Shown: positions 19,049 to 29,964 of the stretch, one piece after another | Layout: every line of letters starts with the position of its first letter | Position numbering within the stretch: the first letter of the stretch is position 1 | Origin: Pseudo-nitzschia pungens | Taxonomy: Eukaryota; Bacillariophyta; Bacillariophyceae; Bacillariales; Bacillariaceae | DNA length: 64,000 nucleotides | Reading direction: 5' to 3' | Assembly: GCA_037355855.1 (NCBI GenBank) | Contig: CM074762.1 | Location: 3,658,001-3,722,000, forward strand | Made by a program: the position numbers and the translations under genes | Notes under the pieces: model-generated | Told to the model about the DNA's origin: nothing | What the model saw: only the letters and a program-made list of their open reading frames with translations | The model's database searches: none

Positions 19049-22000
19049 ATGCTTCGACACGCCGCACGCTCGGCGATGCAACGACGCAGTGGCGTCGTTG
19101 GTCAGCAAAATTTATTTCGACGATCGCTGGCTACGCAGAGCGGAGATGATACTAAAAAGCCAACCGCTCTGGCGAAGATCCATTTGGAAGATGGTACCAC
19201 TCTCATCGGAAAGTCATTCGGTAGCCACGAGAGTGCCGAAGGAGAGGTGAGTGGAACAAGTAGAGCGGGAATATATCCAAGCGAATCCATACGACAAATG
19301 GAATGAAAGAAAATTGTCCCCTGTATGACATGACGGATTCTCACATTTTGAATTCAATTCTTATTGATGACATAGGTTGTTTTTGCCACCGGAATGGTTG
19401 GTTACCCCGAAAATATGACCGATCCTTCCTACCAAGGTCAAATCTTGACGTTGACGACACCCATGGTCGGTAATTACGGTGTCCCCGACCGAAAGACTTT
19501 GGACGAATACGGTCTCCCAAAATATTTTGAATCCGATAAGATCCATGTAAACGGTCTCATCGTTCAAGATTACTCCCACCATTACTCCCACTGGAATGCT
19601 GCTTCGTCTCTTGGGGACTGGATGAAAGAGCAAGGAGTTCCTGGTTTAACAGGTATCGATACTCGTATGTTGACGAAGAAGATTCGAGAGAGCGGAGCTC
19701 TCATGGGAAGAATTGAGGTTGACCTCGATGCTCCAGTACCAGACTTCAGCACAATTCAAAACGCTAACTTGCGTCACTTGGTCGACGAGGTCAGTATCAA
19801 GGAGAAAGTTGTCTACGGAAAGGGAAATGCTACGAAGGTAATTGCTGTCGACTGTGGTATGAAGAACAATATTATTCGACACTTGGTCAAGCGAGGGGTC
19901 GAGTTGACGGTAGTTCCATGGGATTACCCTTTTGCCTCCGAAATGCATCTCTATGACGGCCTATTCTTGTCGAATGGACCCGGTGATCCTACCATGTGCA
20001 AAGAAACCATTGAAGAGCTCGAAAAGGTTATTTCCTGCCCCGACGACCAAGTAAAGCCTATTTACGGTATTTGTTTGGGAAATCAACTCATGGGACTTGC
20101 GGCTGGTGGACAAGCTCAAAAGCTTCCCTTCGGTCACCGTGGACAGAACCAACCTGTATTGAACCACCAAACAGGCGAATGCTACATCACGCCCCAAAAC
20201 CACGGTTTTGTTATTGACTGTTCCACTCTCCGTCCAGGATGGAAAACATTGTTCACCAACGCGAACGACGGCTCCAATGAAGGTATCGCTCACACGAGCC
20301 GACCGTACTTTACCGCCCAATTCCACCCCGAAGCTGCATCCGGACCCACCGACACTGAATTTATGTTCGATACGTTCCTCGAGGCATGCAAAAAGCCGAT
20401 GGACAAGATTACATTCCCCGTCCGAAAACCTCCCCCTCCCCGACCTGATGTCAAGAAGGTACTGTTGTTGGGAAGTGGAGGAACCTCGATTGGTCAGGCA
20501 GGAGAATTCGATTATTCCGGAGGACAGGCTATTAAGGTAAGCTGGAAAGATGAGAAATTTCACCGTCGTAGTAATTTTCAACCAGTAAAATCGGAAGAAA
20601 ACGCTCATAGTTTCGTTTGTGATTCGAACTATTTTTCAGGCTCTCAAAGAAGAAGGAAAGGAAGTCGTTCTTATGAACCCTAACATTGCGTCTGTCCAAA
20701 CAAACATGGACAGCAAGTCTGAATTTAAGGCCGATCACACTTTCTTCCTTCCTGTGACACCCGAATTCGTTGAGGAGGTAATCAAGAAGGAGAAGCCCGA
20801 TGGTATCGTCGTTTCTATGGGTGGACAAACGGCACTCAACTGTGCTGTCGAAATGTACCAAGCCGGAATTTTCGAAAAGTACGGTGTCGAAGTCCTCGGA
20901 ACGCCCATCGATGTTGTTATCAACACCGAAGACCGACAGTTATTTTCTGATCGTTTGAATGAGATTAACGAGAAGATTGCCAAGTCTTACACCGCCGACA
21001 CGGTCGAAGAAGCTGTAGAAGCTGCCAAGGACATCGGATATCCTCTCATGATTCGATCTGCCTTTGCTCTTGGAGGTCTTGGAAGTGGAATGTGCTACGA
21101 TGAAGATCACCTTCGAGACATGGCAAAGAAAGCCTTGTCGACATCCCCTCAAATTCTTGTCGAAAAGAGCATGAAGGGATGGAAGGAAGTTGAGTACGAG
21201 GTTGTCCGCGATGCTTATGACAACTGTGTGACCGTTTGTAACATGGAAAACTTCGATCCTCTTGGAATCCACACCGGAGATAGTATGGTTATGGCTCCAT
21301 CCCAGACTCTATCGGATGAAGAATATCACATGCTTCGTAATACTGCCATCAGAACTGTTCGCCATCTTGGTATCATCGGAGAATGTAACATTCAATACGC
21401 CCTCCACCCTGAATCGCTTGAATATTGCATTATCGAAGTCAATGCTCGTCTTTCCAGATCCTCTGCTTTGGCTTCGAAAGCAACTGGATATCCACTTGCT
21501 TTTGTGGCTGCCAAATTGTGTCTCGGAATCCCTATGACAGAGGTCATCAATGCGGTGACAAAGAAAACCCAAGCTGCTTTTGAGCCCAGTTTGGATTACA
21601 TCGTCACCAAGATTCCTCGTTGGGATATGACGAAATTCCAAAACGTCAGTCGTGAGATTGGTTCCGCAATGAAGTCTGTTGGAGAAGTCATGAGTATTGG
21701 TCGTACCATGGAGGAATCCTTTCAAAAGGCTATGCGTATGGTTGACCCAGCCATTGCTGGATTCGAGCCACATGATAGATTCGAGACCATGGAAGATCTG
21801 AAGCAAGAACTTGCGGTTCCCACCGATCGTCGTATTTACGCTATTGCACAAGCAATGCACGAGAAGAGTCTCAGTGTCCAGGAAATCCATGACATTACAA
21901 AGATTGATCACTGGTTCTTGCGCCGTCTCGAACACATTGTTCAAATCAGAAATCGTATGGAAGATGTCACTCTTGATACGTTGGACCCAGAACTCATGCT

Positions 22001-23817
22001 TGACGCGAAAAAGGTTGGATTTTCCGATTCTCAAATCGCCAACATCTACAAATGCAGTGAAGACGATGTCCGCAGCAAACGTATTGGACTAGGAATTGAA
22101 CCCGTCGTTAAGCAGATCGATACTCTTGCTGCTGAGTATCCTGCTGCCACGAATTACCTTTACATGACATACCACGGAACTGAAAACGACGTTGAGGCCG
22201 AATCCGGAGGTGTCGCCGTTCTTGGAAGTGGTGCTTACCGTATCGGATCCTCAATCGAGTTCGATTGGTGCGGAGTCAGTGCTATTCGCTCTCTTCGAAA
22301 AATGGGATACAAGGCCACTATGATTAACTACAACCCTGAAACCGTCTCTACTGATTACGACGAATGCGATCGCATGTATTTCGAAGAGTTGAACCGTGAA
22401 CGTGTTCTCGATATCTACGAGAGAGATAACATGAATGGAGTTGTCGTTAGTGTCGGAGGACAAATTCCAAATGGGCTTGCAATTCCTTTGGCTGATGCTG
22501 GTGTCAAGCTTTTGGGTACATCTGCTAAGATGATCGACAACGCCGAAGATCGTAACAAGTTTTCTGCCATGATCGATGAAATTGGTGTCCAACAGCCTAG
22601 ATGGCTTGAACTCACCGATAGTGGTAGCGCCATTGACTTCGCCAACGATGTTGGCTACCCAGTTCTCGTGCGACCGTCCTATGTTCTTAGTGGAGCTGCC
22701 ATGAACGTTGCATGGAACGATGAACAGTTGAAGGCTTTCTTGAACGAAGCCGCAACTGTATCTAAGGATCATCCTGTCGTGATCTCCGATTTCATTGAAG
22801 GAGCCACCGAAATCGAATTTGATGGTGTAGGAAAGGATGGTGAAATTATTGCTGCTGCAATTCACGAGCACATCGAAAACGCCGGAGTACACTCCGGAGA
22901 TGCCACTTTGGTTCTTCCTCCCCAAACTCTCTCCGACTACACCAAGCACCGTGTCCGTGACGCCGCCAAAAAGATTGTCAAGCGCCTCAACATCACTGGA
23001 CCTGTCAACATCCAGTTTGTTGCGAAGGGAACTGACGTCATGTGTATCGAGACGAATGTTCGTGCTTCGCGATCGTTCCCATTCGTTTCCAAGACTATGG
23101 GAGTCGATTTCATCGAAGCCGCAACCCGGGCCATGGTGGACGAAGACACTTCCGATATGAACTTGCCAACTTTGGAAACCAGAGATCGCCCCAGTGGATA
23201 CGTTGGTGTTAAGGCCCCCATGTTCTCCTTCACTCGTCTTCGAGGTTCCGATCCAGTTCTTGGTGTGGAAATGGCTTCCACCGGTGAAGTTGCATGCTTT
23301 GGAAAGACCCGAGAGGAGGCCTTCTTGAAATCGATGCTTTCGACCGGTTTCAAGATGCCTAAGAAGAACATCTTGGTTTCTGTCCAGGAGTCCCTTCAAG
23401 ACGAGTTTACTCACAGCGCCTGGCAATTGATCGAACAGGGTTACACTCTGTACGCTACCGAGAACACTGCCAAGGTATTGGAAAAGAACCAAGTTCCTTG
23501 TACTATCGTTGCGTACCCAACAGACACTGGAATCGGATAAACCCAACGCCAGTGAACTTATCAAGAGCGGTGACATCGGTATGGTAATCAACATCCCTAC
23601 CCATGAGTCAAAGAAGCTTGAAGATAACTACAGCATGAGACGAACTGCTGTTGATTACGGAGTGCCACTTCTTACCAACACGCAATTGGTCAAGGTATTC
23701 GCCAATGCCGTTCAAGAACACGACCGCGACAAGGGCCTTGAACCAGCTACTTTGTTCGAGCATTACCAAGAAGAGAAGTCATCCGATGCATGGACTGATG
23801 CCTCTGAATTCCATTAA
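19049..23817 (+). CDS. Glutamine-dependent carbamoyl-phosphate synthetase, single chain, mitochondrial type (with a +1 frameshift near the 3' end)
   Basis: Three exons (19049-19246, 19376-20536, 20640-23817) encode about 1515 residues. The enzyme makes carbamoyl phosphate from glutamine, bicarbonate and two ATP. The N-terminus (MLRHAARSAMQRRSG, QQNLFRRSLATQSG) is a clear mitochondrial presequence, as in the diatom urea-cycle enzyme. The glutaminase domain has nucleophile Cys299 in YGICLGNQ and FHPEAASGP. Two ATP-grasp synthetase halves follow (VLLLGSGGTSIGQAGEFDYS and VAVLGSGAYRIGSSIEFDWC), then an MGS-like allosteric domain. The main frame ends at a TAA at 23538-23540, but the expected C-terminal residues (SDKPNASELI, DIGMVINIPTHES to SEFH) continue in the +1 frame to 23817. 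One extra G in the GG at 23529-23530 would explain it. The allele is either a sequence error, a mutant copy or recoded. Confidence 0.93.
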
Positions 23818-24004
23818 AATCCATTAGTTTTGTTCATATAAAAATTATTATATAGTACTGAAAATTTGCAATGGGAGCAGAATAGTGATTATGATGTACA
23901 ATTTACTATGATGTTGAGAAGAAAATTCAAAATTTTGCAGTTCTTCTGATCGAAGTTGTAGATGTATCGTCCTGAGGTTTCGTGTGCGTGAAGATGTGAG
24001 GTCT

Positions 24005-24037
24005 CTGGTGCGTAACCTTACGGTAACCTTACCGTAT
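24005..24037. repeat. Double GTAACCTTAC motif 5' of the phosphatase gene
   Basis: Two adjacent copies (GCGTAACCTTACGG and GTAACCTTACCG) lie about 250-275 bp upstream of the ATG at 24283 and after the CPS 3' end. Confidence 0.5.
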
Positions 24038-24282
24038 TCTCTCTGCAGGTTTCAGGTTTTGTTTGGACCATTAGGGTTGAAGGTTCACCTAGGACTAACG
24101 CCTCCCCTCTTGGAGGTCGAAGGTCGAAAAGCCGGAGATAATTATTGTTTACGTCAACAATCATTAGTGTATCTGACAAAGAAAAAAAGAGATAAGGTAC
24201 AAGTACAAGTTCAGTTCGGGTACTTGTTTCCTAGCGTCGCCGCCAAAGACCTAGCGACGATCCACAACTACGAGTGGTCGAG

Positions 24283-26479
24283 ATGGCACTGGATCCAGAG
24301 GATGACGGGCGTCGTGAAGAAGCTATGGAATCGGAACGTCCCCCCCGCGCTTCTCGAATTATTCTTGGATCGTGCAGTTCTCAGCATTACGAGCAACCGT
24401 TCTGGAAGATAATCAGAGATCGCAATCCCGCTGCCTTTGTTTGGACGGGGGATGCTGTGTATGCAGATGACAGGCTAGTGCAATCGGGGCGGGAAGAAGA
24501 ACACCTGGAAACCACTCCTACCGAAACGTCGACCACGTCCCCAGATAACCTCAGTTGGTGGTGGCGATTCCCATCGAGATTCTTTTCACGACCTCTCGAA
24601 TTCACGCATGCCACTCCCGGATATCTGAGAGATCTCTATCGACAACAACTCGAGGTTGCGGACTATCGAGATCTGATAGAAGGAAAAACCAGTGACGGAG
24701 GCAAGATTTCAATTTTTGGGGCCCTGGACGATCACGACTATGGAATCAACAACGGTGACAAAACGTTTGCATTTCGAAAGGAGAGTGGCATAGAGTTCAC
24801 CAAATTTCTTGGTTTGAAAGACAGCTCATCGGCTATGTCGCGACGAGCGACCGAGGGGCTTGGGGTATACGGTGTTCAGGTCTATGATTTCTCTGCCACG
24901 GAAGGTCGGTTGCTCTCGGATTTGGAGGCCGGCCTGGATCCGGATGTGGTTTCGGACGAAACACACATCCATCGATTGAAGAATTCAAACGACACCGATC
25001 GCAACTCTTTGGATCAAACCATAGCGGTATTCGTTCTCGACGTTCGAAGCAACAAGACACCGTGGCCCAAGGAGCCTTTTTCGTTGGATCCCGAAGGGGA
25101 CTTTCTCGGAGAAGATCAGTGGAGATGGTTCGAAACAGCAATTGGTCGGTCGAAAGCTCGGGTCAACATCATTGTCAGTGGGATACAGATTCACGCTCCT
25201 TGGTTTTATGACGTGAACAAGGTAGAGAATTGGAGGTGAGCGTGCGGAAGATTTTGCATGGATTGTAGATGGATCTCCATCTGTGACTGTACGTACCGTA
25301 TTCAACAAGAGGGGTTAGACAGCGCTCTAACATTTTTTGGGGGTTTCTTTGGATTGTGTGTGCTTTCGAAAACAACGGAAGTGGCTTTCCAAAAGCCCAG
25401 CATCGATTGTATCAGACTCTGTTGCAACCCAATGTGTAAGTCACAGCAAGTGTCGACTGCGGAAATAGCGTGCAGCTTCCAAACTGGCAATGAGAACGAG
25501 CCGGTCAAAAAGCACCGATGACTGACCCTTCGATTCGCTTTCGGATTGTGCATTCGTCACAGTCGTGCCCCGATCTTGTTTTCCGGAGACATTCACATGG
25601 CTCAATTTCTGCGCAAGGACTGCAGAAAAAAGGTCCCGGTTTCGGAATCGGGAAGGGACGATGATTCCGACAAGGACACGAGCCACAGCAATAGCATTAT
25701 CCGGCCGCTCTACGAGGTCACCTCGAGCGGCATGACCCACTCCTGGAGCTCGAATGCCCCGTACTGCGGCAGGCCCAACAAGAGCAAATTATGCACGTTC
25801 TATCCCTTCAATCTGGTGATCGAGACCGTAATGAGGTACGTCCACTTTGTCGTCCCGTGGAACGCACTCCTGCAGGGGAACGACGACGATCGGGATATTG
25901 GCGTTCCCGGTGCGGGGCAGAAACGAACCAACAACAACAACAGGCAGTTGCAATACACACTGGAACGAAACGTTGCCGAGGTCGAAGTGGATTGGAAGGA
26001 CAGCCTGGTCACGCTTCGGATATTGGGAGACGAGGGTCAGACGCTGCTGAGGCAGGATTGGTCCATGGATCGATTGACGACCACCGGCGGGAGTACACCG
26101 AGTGAGCGTGCGGGGACGATGACGACGACGACGACGACGACAACGACCTCCGGTGCGGAAACTTTGCTCGACGAAGCAGTCGTTCGAGACGGCCCAACGC
26201 CGCCTGGAGTCGTCGCTGCAACGCGGGCTTCCCCCGGACCACGGGGAATACATTTGCGTGAATTACCGAGGAAACACCAATCGCGTTCGTTTCGCACTGG
26301 GCGTGGCTTCCGCGGTGGGGTTGGGGGTGTTTCTGGGATTGTGTCCCGTGTGGATGTGCGTTGGCTTCCTCGCCCTGTGGATCCTTCGGTGGCGTCGTCG
26401 TCGAAGTCGTCGTCGTCACAGTGCACGACAGCAGCCATACACTCCGAGCGTATCGGCCGACCGACCGAAAACGGATTGA
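24283..26479 (+). CDS. PhoD-type metallophosphatase (alkaline phosphatase D family), C-terminal membrane segment
   Basis: Exons 24283-25235, 25382-25435 and 25563 onward join in phase: AG|T restores NWSGFPKAQHRLYQTLLQPN and GT|T restores VRAPILFSGDIHMAQF. The family hydrolyses phosphomono- or diesters with a metal centre. Signatures are RIILGSCSSQHYEQPFW, FVWTGDAVYAD, GALDDHDYGINNGD, VFVLDVRSNKTPW, IIVSGIQIH and FSGDIHMAQF. No signal peptide is seen at the ATG, which was chosen as the first ATG in the frame. Beyond about 26100 the exon 3 frame turns into low-complexity Thr runs, while the next frame encodes YICVNYRGNTNRVRF, a hydrophobic segment (ALGVASAVGLGVFLGL) and an Arg-rich tail ending at 26479. 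A further intron around the ACG microsatellite (26118-26142) is likely. No acceptor fits the GTGAGC donor at 26102 in phase without losing YICVNYRG, so the 3' structure is uncertain. Confidence 0.85.
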
Positions 26480-26639
26480 GACTCGGCCGCTTTCGTGGGC
26501 CGTTCGCAACGCGACTGTGTTCGTACTACCACCGGAAGAAGCGTTTCTCTCACAACGAGGACACAAAGCCCATGCGTATAATTGTGTACTATTTCTCTCT
26601 TAGTTTTAAAAGTAGTGAAACCATTGCGACGAAAAACAC

Positions 26640-26700
26640 TCTGTGTCGTGCTCAATTCAATTCAATGCAACACAATACAACACAATACAACGCAACACAA
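26640..26700. repeat. Degenerate ACAAT / CAATT pentanucleotide repeat
   Basis: A run of imperfect 5-bp units (CAATTCAATTCAATGCAACA and ACAATACAACACAATACAAC) lies in the convergent 3' region between the phosphatase and malate dehydrogenase. Confidence 0.7.
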
Positions 26701-26924
26701 AACTCTGATTCTTGTCGCCGCCGTCGTCTTGCTGCACGTGTAGCAAACGGTAGTGACCACAATTTTCCCGAAAAAGCGGAGTCGCATCCACAAGTTCCAC
26801 CAGCACACCACTGTTGGTGGTCCTTGGTTTTGTCGTTGTTCCCATTCCATCTGTACACACACACGGACCAATAGCTAGAGCACTTCAACGCAATGCACTA
26901 CACCGCATTCCTTCCTTTGCATAC

Positions 26925-26985
26925 CATTCCAATCCAATCCAATCCATTCGATTCCATTCCATTCCATTCCAATCCAATCCATATC
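26925..26985. repeat. Degenerate CCATT / CCAAT pentanucleotide repeat
   Basis: Imperfect 5-bp units (CATTCCAATCCAATCCAATC, then TTCCATTCCATTCCATTCC) end just before the malate dehydrogenase stop codon at 27011. Confidence 0.75.
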
Positions 26986-27010
26986 GATCGCGGTGTATGT
27001 TATTCCTTAT

Positions 27011-28349
27011 TTATTTATTGGCAAAGTCGATTCCCTTTTGGATTTGCGCCTTGAGGTCGGGCAGCATCTTGTTGAGCCATTGCTCTTCGTAGGCCGAAAT
27101 CTCGCCAAAGGGCATGACTTCCGAAACTCCATCGGGTCCGAACTTGCAGGGAGACGAGAAGAAGGAGGCTTCGGTGATGTCGGACTCGACGTAGGCGCAC
27201 TGGACAATGTCGTCGGCTCCGTTCATGGCCTGCAAGACCTTGTCGGTGAAGAGGTACCCGGCGTAGGCCATGGAGAGGGTGGCCGATCCGGCACCGGCCT
27301 TGGCCTGGACGACCTCGTCTCCGCCGAATTGGGTTCGGTGCGTGATGGCATCGAGCTCTTCGGCGTCGGGGGAGTATCCGGGAACCTGGGAGAAGAGGGG
27401 AAGAATAGTGATTCCGGCGTGTCCACCAATGACGGGAACATTAATCTCGGAAGGATCTCCACCGGTGGAGGCACCGACAAAGGTGTTGGCTCGGCTGCGA
27501 ATCGACATTGTGATTGTGATTATTGTTATTTGACGTCAGCGATAAAAAAATTCAAGTCGTGTTTTGGGTTGACCCATCCAATCGCAATCGGGAACGCAAT
27601 CGGGAATGCACAAAACACAAACGAGAAAGAAAGGAAGCAAAACGAGATGAGCGACGGTCTATTTCTTGTCGAATCGAATCGAATCGAATCGAATCGAATC
27701 GAATCGAATCCAATCCAAAATCCACACCCGTCGATTCCACAATAAATCTGGTTGCGTCAAAACTCAGCTCATGGAGTACTACCTACATGACATCAAGAGT
27801 GGTGACACCGCATAGCTTCTTGGGATCGTAGACCCCCTTCTTCTTCAAGACCTCGGCCGCAATGGGAACGGTCGAGTTGACGGGGTTGGAAATGATCGCC
27901 AGAACGGCGTTTGGGCAGAACTGGGCGCATCCCTCCACCAGGGTCTTGACGATGCTGGCGTTGGTGCTGAAGAGATCGTCGCGGGTCATTCCGGGCTTGC
28001 GGGGAACACCGGCGGGAATGACGACAATGTCGGCTCCGGTGAGAGCCTTCTCGAGTCCGGTGTCGTGGGTGGGCGGCCAGGTGGCGCTCGAGGGAACATT
28101 TCCGGTCACGTTGGAAGCGGAGGGGATGTGGGAGAGATCGGCGGCGACCCCGGGGGTTCCGACAATGTCGTAGAGCGACAGGTCCGTGACGTTGGGGGAG
28201 AGCTTGAGCAACATGCTCAGGGGCTGGCCGATGCCTCCGGCGGCTCCCAAGACGGCGACCTTCTTTCCCATGGCTGCGGTCGAAGAGTAGAAGCGGCTGT
28301 TGCTGGCAGCGGCGTTCAGAACACGGCGGGTGGCGTTGGAAGCAAACAT
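27011..28349 (-). CDS. Mitochondrial malate dehydrogenase
   Basis: Two exons, 28349-27787 and 27494-27011, join as AT|C to give DVIRANTFVG and a 348-residue protein, normal length for the family. It interconverts malate and oxaloacetate with NAD. The sequence shows a presequence ([20 protein letters not shown], then YSSTAA), the Rossmann glycine motif [32 protein letters not shown] with the substrate arginines, [11 protein letters not shown], and the catalytic His in [13 protein letters not shown]. The 292-bp intron contains a TCGAA pentanucleotide array. The ATG at 28349 was chosen because it starts the presequence; the frame is open further upstream but His/Pro-rich and unlike a protein. 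The gene converges with the phosphatase gene. Confidence 0.96.
27669..27715. repeat. TCGAA pentanucleotide array in the malate dehydrogenase intron
   Basis: About nine tandem copies of TCGAA end in degenerate TCCAA units, wholly inside the intron. The same unit forms a longer array at 34166-34262. Confidence 0.92.
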
Positions 28350-29388
28350 TGCTGTTGTGAGATGCGGATGTGGATGGGGATGCGGTTTGGAATGTATCGT
28401 ATTTTTTGAGTGGTTCGACGATCGGAAGAACCAAGCTGTCAGTCCACAATGGTGTGATCCGGTGAAGTGATTTGTAATTACCGTAGTGCGTTGCGTTGCG
28501 ATGGGCGATGGCAAGGCTTCGTTTGCGAAACTTACCGTTTTTCTCTACGAACGTCTCAGTTCTGGAATCGGGATTGCATTCGCTGGGTGTTGGGTTTGCG
28601 GTCACACAAATTGAAAATCGATGCGGATGGGAGAAGGGAGAAGAATCCTCCGCTGCCGCTGGAGCTGGCACTGGATCCACAACAACCATTCGCCAACTTC
28701 ACGAAGAAAACTGCGAGTGCGGGTGCGGTAGTACCTGTAAGACTCCGAGCACGAGTACAAGTACGGGGACGGATGTTGTACGGTACGTACACCGACTGAC
28801 TCGTACGGTACATGTACCTTACCGTACGAGCACGAGTATTGGGCAAAAAATTATATATGGACCGGCGTCATTAGTCCCGTCTTGCTGCGTGAGAGGAGTC
28901 AGTGGTCGGTCTGGTCCTGTGTCGTGTCGTCGCAACAGATGGATTCATTCCATCAGGGCCGTGAATTACCGTACCGGTAGTTTTGGCCTTCGCCGGGTCC
29001 CAATGATCGGTCCACAATGACTAGTGACCCACCCGTCCGCCAATGAGGAGAGTGTTTTGATTTGATTTTGAGATCTTGATTTTTCTGATTTTGAGATTTT
29101 TTGTTTTTTGATTGAGAGATGAGTGTTGAGACTCGCAGAAAAACGTTGCAGGCTGCAGCGACCCTCGCCACATGCGCGCATTTCGAGTGACTGTGGGGCA
29201 GAAAGAGCCTTGTTGGCGCACCTCTAAAGGTCTGTCATTCCACGCAATGATAATCTTACGACGCATCGGTTCATTTTTGTTTCTTGCTTTGTCCAGTACT
29301 ACAGTTCATCATACGGCAGTTGTCGATGCCTGTCTCAGATTATTTTCTAGTAAGATTAGTGTGTGTTTGCACCAATAACTGATCACAA
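28350..29388. other. Intergenic stretch, malate dehydrogenase 5' flank
   Basis: No gene is supported. GTAC-rich words (GTACGGTACGTACACCG near 28778 and GTACGGTACATGTACCTTAC near 28803) lie about 430-480 bp 5' of the malate dehydrogenase ATG. The stretch ends at the insertion site of the next transposon. Confidence 0.5.
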
Positions 29389-29394
29389 TAAATA
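29389..29394. repeat. Left target-site duplication TAAATA
   Basis: The six bases TAAATA immediately outside the left terminal repeat are repeated immediately outside the right one (32531-32536). AT-rich context makes the exact length uncertain by a base or two. Confidence 0.75.
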
Positions 29395-29420
29395 AGCATG
29401 GCGCTACAGAAACTTACACC
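29395..29420 (+). repeat. Left terminal inverted repeat
   Basis: 26 nt, exact reverse complement of 32505-32530. Just inside, TCCGGGTCC on the left and GGGACCCGG on the right (read inward) are similar but not identical. Confidence 0.92.
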
Positions 29421-29964
29421 TCCGGGTCCTTTTGGGCCTAAAATATTGATTATATCGATTTTCTGTTTTTGCTACCAACAGATAGATCTTAACATAAGCT
29501 ATATTCTGATGTTTTTCTTTTTCTCTAACTCCTGATAGTTACGAAGATATTCGATTTCGAAGCTCAGCTTAAGGTGCGCGGGGGTCAATAGTGCCTGATT
29601 GGTAGTAGTTGCAATAGGAATTTTTTGACTCTTGTCAGCTGGTCGCGCATGCCCAATTATTGAGTTTCTTGAAACTGCTCCTCCTTCGAAGCTGGATCTT
29701 TTCGATACACAAAAAAAGAAGCCTACCTTCGTTGTTGAAGTCTTTGTATTCATTGCAACTAGTCCCCATCCGCGTGAGCAACACAGCAGCTCAGCACCTC
29801 TAGAGCAAGTCTGTCGATCTGTTGCAAACAGCTGGGAATAAAATTGCTCACAAAATAGAGCAGCGCTCAGCAATAACAGAAGGTATACCAACGCTAAAAC
29901 GCCGTCGAAACAAAGAACCGGAACGCCGAAGCACCAGCAAAACGCCATTCGATACACTCAAACT

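Noticed and set aside
22251..23594. Long minus-strand open frame of 447 codons
   Set aside because: It lies fully antisense to carbamoyl-phosphate synthetase, whose protein is clearly conserved; it is a shadow of codon bias.
25258..25521. 87-codon + strand frame inside the phosphatase gene
   Set aside because: Spans intron and exon 2 in the wrong frame; the correct frame gives GFPKAQHRLYQTLLQPN, as expected for PhoD.
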